From assembly GCA_021647805.1 (NCBI GenBank), contig JAKITZ010000138.1, forward strand, positions 1 through 6,543: a stretch of 6,543 nt of DNA, given 5' to 3'. The notes under the pieces are model-generated. The model searched no databases and had not been told where the DNA came from. It was given only the letters and a program-made list of their open reading frames with translations. Below, one piece after another: positions 5,087-6,543 of the stretch. Positions within the stretch are counted from its first letter, which is position 1; the number at the start of each line of letters is the position of its first letter. A program made the position numbers and the translations under genes. This DNA comes from Robiginitomaculum sp. Its GTDB lineage: Bacteria > Pseudomonadota > Alphaproteobacteria > Caulobacterales > Maricaulaceae.

Positions 5087-6312
5087 TATAACACTCCCGC
5101 AAATTTATGAAATTTCACTAACTCACCGGCTTTTATCTCGGCGAGATATTCTGGTAATTCTGCCCAGCAATTCGCCTCGGCCAATGGTGCAATGCGAAAT
5201 GATTGCTGGCCGCTTAAAACCTCAATCTGGCATTCACTATCTTTCATGAAAACCCTAGCTTTGGCGAACAGGTAAAATCCGGCACGTTTGTTAAAGTCTT
5301 TGCTTAATCTGGCCATTTTTGTTTCCGGTTCTTTTTGGTTCAAAATCTGTCGCAAGATAGGTTCGACAAAAAACGAAAACCCAACTGCTGCTGAAACCGG
5401 ATTTCCGGGAAGCCCAAAGAACAAACCACCATCGGGCAGAACAGCAAATAAAACTGGTTTTCCCGGGCGAATTTTACACTTATGAAAGACAATATTTGCA
5501 CCTATTTCCTGCAAGGATTCAGGCACAAAATCTCGATCTCCCATTGATACCGCACCGGTTGAGATAACTATTTGCGCGCCATTTGATATTTCATGTTGCA
5601 ACAATTCTAGGAACTGTTCTTTGGTGTCCGGGTGTCCTGTAACTTGCGTGGTTTCTACTGGCCAGCTTTGTAATGAGGTGGCTAAAAACGGTTGGTTGGA
5701 ATTACGAATTTGCCCGGCCAACAATGGCGCATTAGGATCATCAACTAATTCTGCTCCGGTGCTGATCAGACTTATTTTTGGCCGCGTAAGAACCTGTGCC
5801 TGTGAAATGCCTAATGCCGCTAGCATCATAATGTGTTCGGCACTGATCTTTTGTCCTGCAGAAAACACAAGTTCACCTTGGCGCACATCTTGCCCGGCTC
5901 TACGGATGTTTTGATCAGCCAATATCGGCCCTTGAACCTTGATAGACGCGGGTAGTCCGTTTGCATCTGCGGTAACTTGCACGTTTTCAATTGGAATTAC
6001 CGTTTCGCAGCCATTTGGAACCGGCGCTCCGGTCATGATCTGCACTGCACCTGAGCCGACTTCTGCTTCAGGTGTTTCTCCAGCGGCAATATTTCCATGC
6101 ACTTCCAGATCAATCAGTTCTTCTTTTGGATTTGCTCTTACGGCAAACCCGTCCATTGCTGAATTATCAAACCCGGGTAAATTGGCCGGAGAGGTGATTG
6201 TTTCAGCCAAAACTCGGCCTAATAAATCATCAAGGCCACAAGGTTGTGTTTCCAGATGAAAATCACTTGTGGCAGCTTTTATTCGTTGTAGGCTCTCTTG
6301 GTAAGAAATCAT
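5086..6312 (-). CDS. moeA: Molybdopterin molybdenumtransferase MoeA
   Basis: A 408-residue cytoplasmic enzyme that inserts molybdate into adenylated molybdopterin, releasing AMP. 'LPGFDNSAMDGFAV' (45-58, Asp54) is the signature of the N-terminal part. 'GAPVP' (96-100) follows. The MoCF-binding domain (about 178-325) carries 'STGAEL' (184-189, Glu188), 'STGAVSMGDRDF' (251-262, Asp259) and 'GLPGNPVSA' (300-308). A C-terminal beta domain spans about 335-408. All domains are present and the length matches E. coli MoeA (411). The open frame runs on to 6471, but the ATG at 6312 is preferred. It overlaps the preceding stop as ATGA and starts with the typical 'SYQESLQRI' helix. The 53 extra residues are an out-of-frame read of the upstream gene. 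Confidence 0.95.
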   Translation of the reverse strand: MISYQESLQRIKAATSDFHLETQPCGLDDLLGRVLAETITSPANLPGFDNSAMDGFAVRANPKEELIDLEVHGNIAAGETPEAEVGSGAVQIMTGAPVPNGCETVIPIENVQVTADANGLPASIKVQGPILADQNIRRAGQDVRQGELVFSAGQKISAEHIMMLAALGISQAQVLTRPKISLISTGAELVDDPNAPLLAGQIRNSNQPFLATSLQSWPVETTQVTGHPDTKEQFLELLQHEISNGAQIVISTGAVSMGDRDFVPESLQEIGANIVFHKCKIRPGKPVLFAVLPDGGLFFGLPGNPVSAAVGFSFFVEPILRQILNQKEPETKMARLSKDFNKRAGFYLFAKARVFMKDSECQIEVLSGQQSFRIAPLAEANCWAELPEYLAEIKAGELVKFHKFAGVL

Positions 6313-6543
6313 TGTGCGCCGCCTAAATGTTTCTTTCCGCTGGCCAAACGCACCGCATGACCAATGAAAGGCGACATGGTTTGCAGACATTCGCCAATGG
6401 CTTTTGGTGATCCCGGTAATGATACGATCAAAGTCTGGTTGCAAACTCCGGCTATGGAGCGGCTTAACCAAGCGGTGGAGATAGTTCTGGCACTGGCATT
6501 ACGTAACACTTCACCAAAACCCGGCGCCGGCTTTTCAATTACT
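6309..6543 (-). CDS. MoaB/MogA-type molybdopterin adenylyltransferase, 3' end (cut by right edge)
   Basis: Only the last 77 codons are present. The reading frame stays open to the right edge, so the apparent internal GTG start at 6509 is not the true start. The visible residues are the C-terminal part of the MoCF-binding fold: 'EKPAPGFGEVLR' near the edge, 'WLSRSIAGV' and 'LPGSPKA', followed by a helix ending in 'HAVRL'. These match MoaB and MogA, which adenylate molybdopterin ready for molybdate insertion by MoeA. MoaB and Mog cannot be separated from this fragment. It could also be the C-terminal half of a MoaC-MoaB fusion, since the N-terminal part is not visible. The stop overlaps the moeA start as ATGA, so the two are cotranscribed. 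Confidence 0.85.
   Translation of the reverse strand, partial: VIEKPAPGFGEVLRNASARTISTAWLSRSIAGVCNQTLIVSLPGSPKAIGECLQTMSPFIGHAVRLASGKKHLGGAQ

Noticed and set aside
5085..5090. TATAAT on the minus strand at the moeA-moaD junction
   Set aside because: It overlaps the moaD start codon itself and has no acceptable -35 at 16-18 bases. It arises from the stop-start overlap.
5939..6259. Plus-strand open frame of 106 codons
   Set aside because: It is antisense to the MoeA N-terminal domain, including the conserved 'DNSAMDG' segment.
6313..6471. 53-residue N-terminal extension of moeA
   Set aside because: The extra residues are an out-of-frame read of the MoaB/MogA-type gene. The ATG at 6312 starts the recognisable MoeA N-terminus and overlaps the upstream stop.
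1..6543. Mobile elements, CRISPR, tRNA/rRNA, long repeats or defence genes
   Set aside because: Coding sequence with recognisable housekeeping families fills nearly the whole window. I saw no repeated units, inverted ends or RNA-gene motifs.

Overview
The window is a compact minus-strand stretch of bacterial chromosome whose main content is molybdenum metabolism. Base composition is moderate (mid-40s percent GC by eye). A GloC/YcbL-type hydrolase, a DUF4198-like exported protein with an Ala-Leu-Ala cleavage site, and an ATP-driven ModABC importer fit a Gram-negative proteobacterium. I cannot place it more finely from sequence alone.

Reading in the direction of transcription (right to left): the 3' end of a MoaB/MogA-type gene enters at the right edge (6543-6309). 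It is followed without gaps by moeA (6312-5086), moaD (5086-4841), moaE (4838-4389), mobA (4396-3851), an uncharacterised 109-residue gene (3854-3525), modA (3528-2842), modB (2845-2195) and modC (2198-1137). Five junctions are 4-base ATGA overlaps, one is a 1-base TAATG overlap, one an 8-base overlap, and one a 2-base gap. This is almost certainly one polycistronic operon whose promoter and first genes (probably including moaA and moaC) lie outside the window to the right.

The genes form one pathway. ModABC imports molybdate. MoaD and MoaE make the MPT synthase that puts the dithiolene sulfurs on precursor Z/cPMP. The MoaB/MogA-type protein adenylates molybdopterin and MoeA inserts molybdate. 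MobA adds GMP to give the bis-MGD type of cofactor, so the host probably uses DMSO-reductase-family enzymes. The only member without a known role is the small protein between mobA and modA.

Downstream, after a 58-base gap with a consensus TATAAT, is a GloC-like metallo-beta-lactamase-fold hydrolase (1078-404). After a further 81-base gap with a plausible promoter comes the 5' part of an exported DUF4198-like protein (322-1), cut by the left edge. I saw no RNA genes, mobile elements, repeats, CRISPR arrays or clear terminators. The window is mostly conventional. The points worth a second look are the uncharacterised operon gene, a lipoprotein-type signal on ModA, and Shine-Dalgarno sequences embedded in upstream C-terminal Gly-Gly codons.
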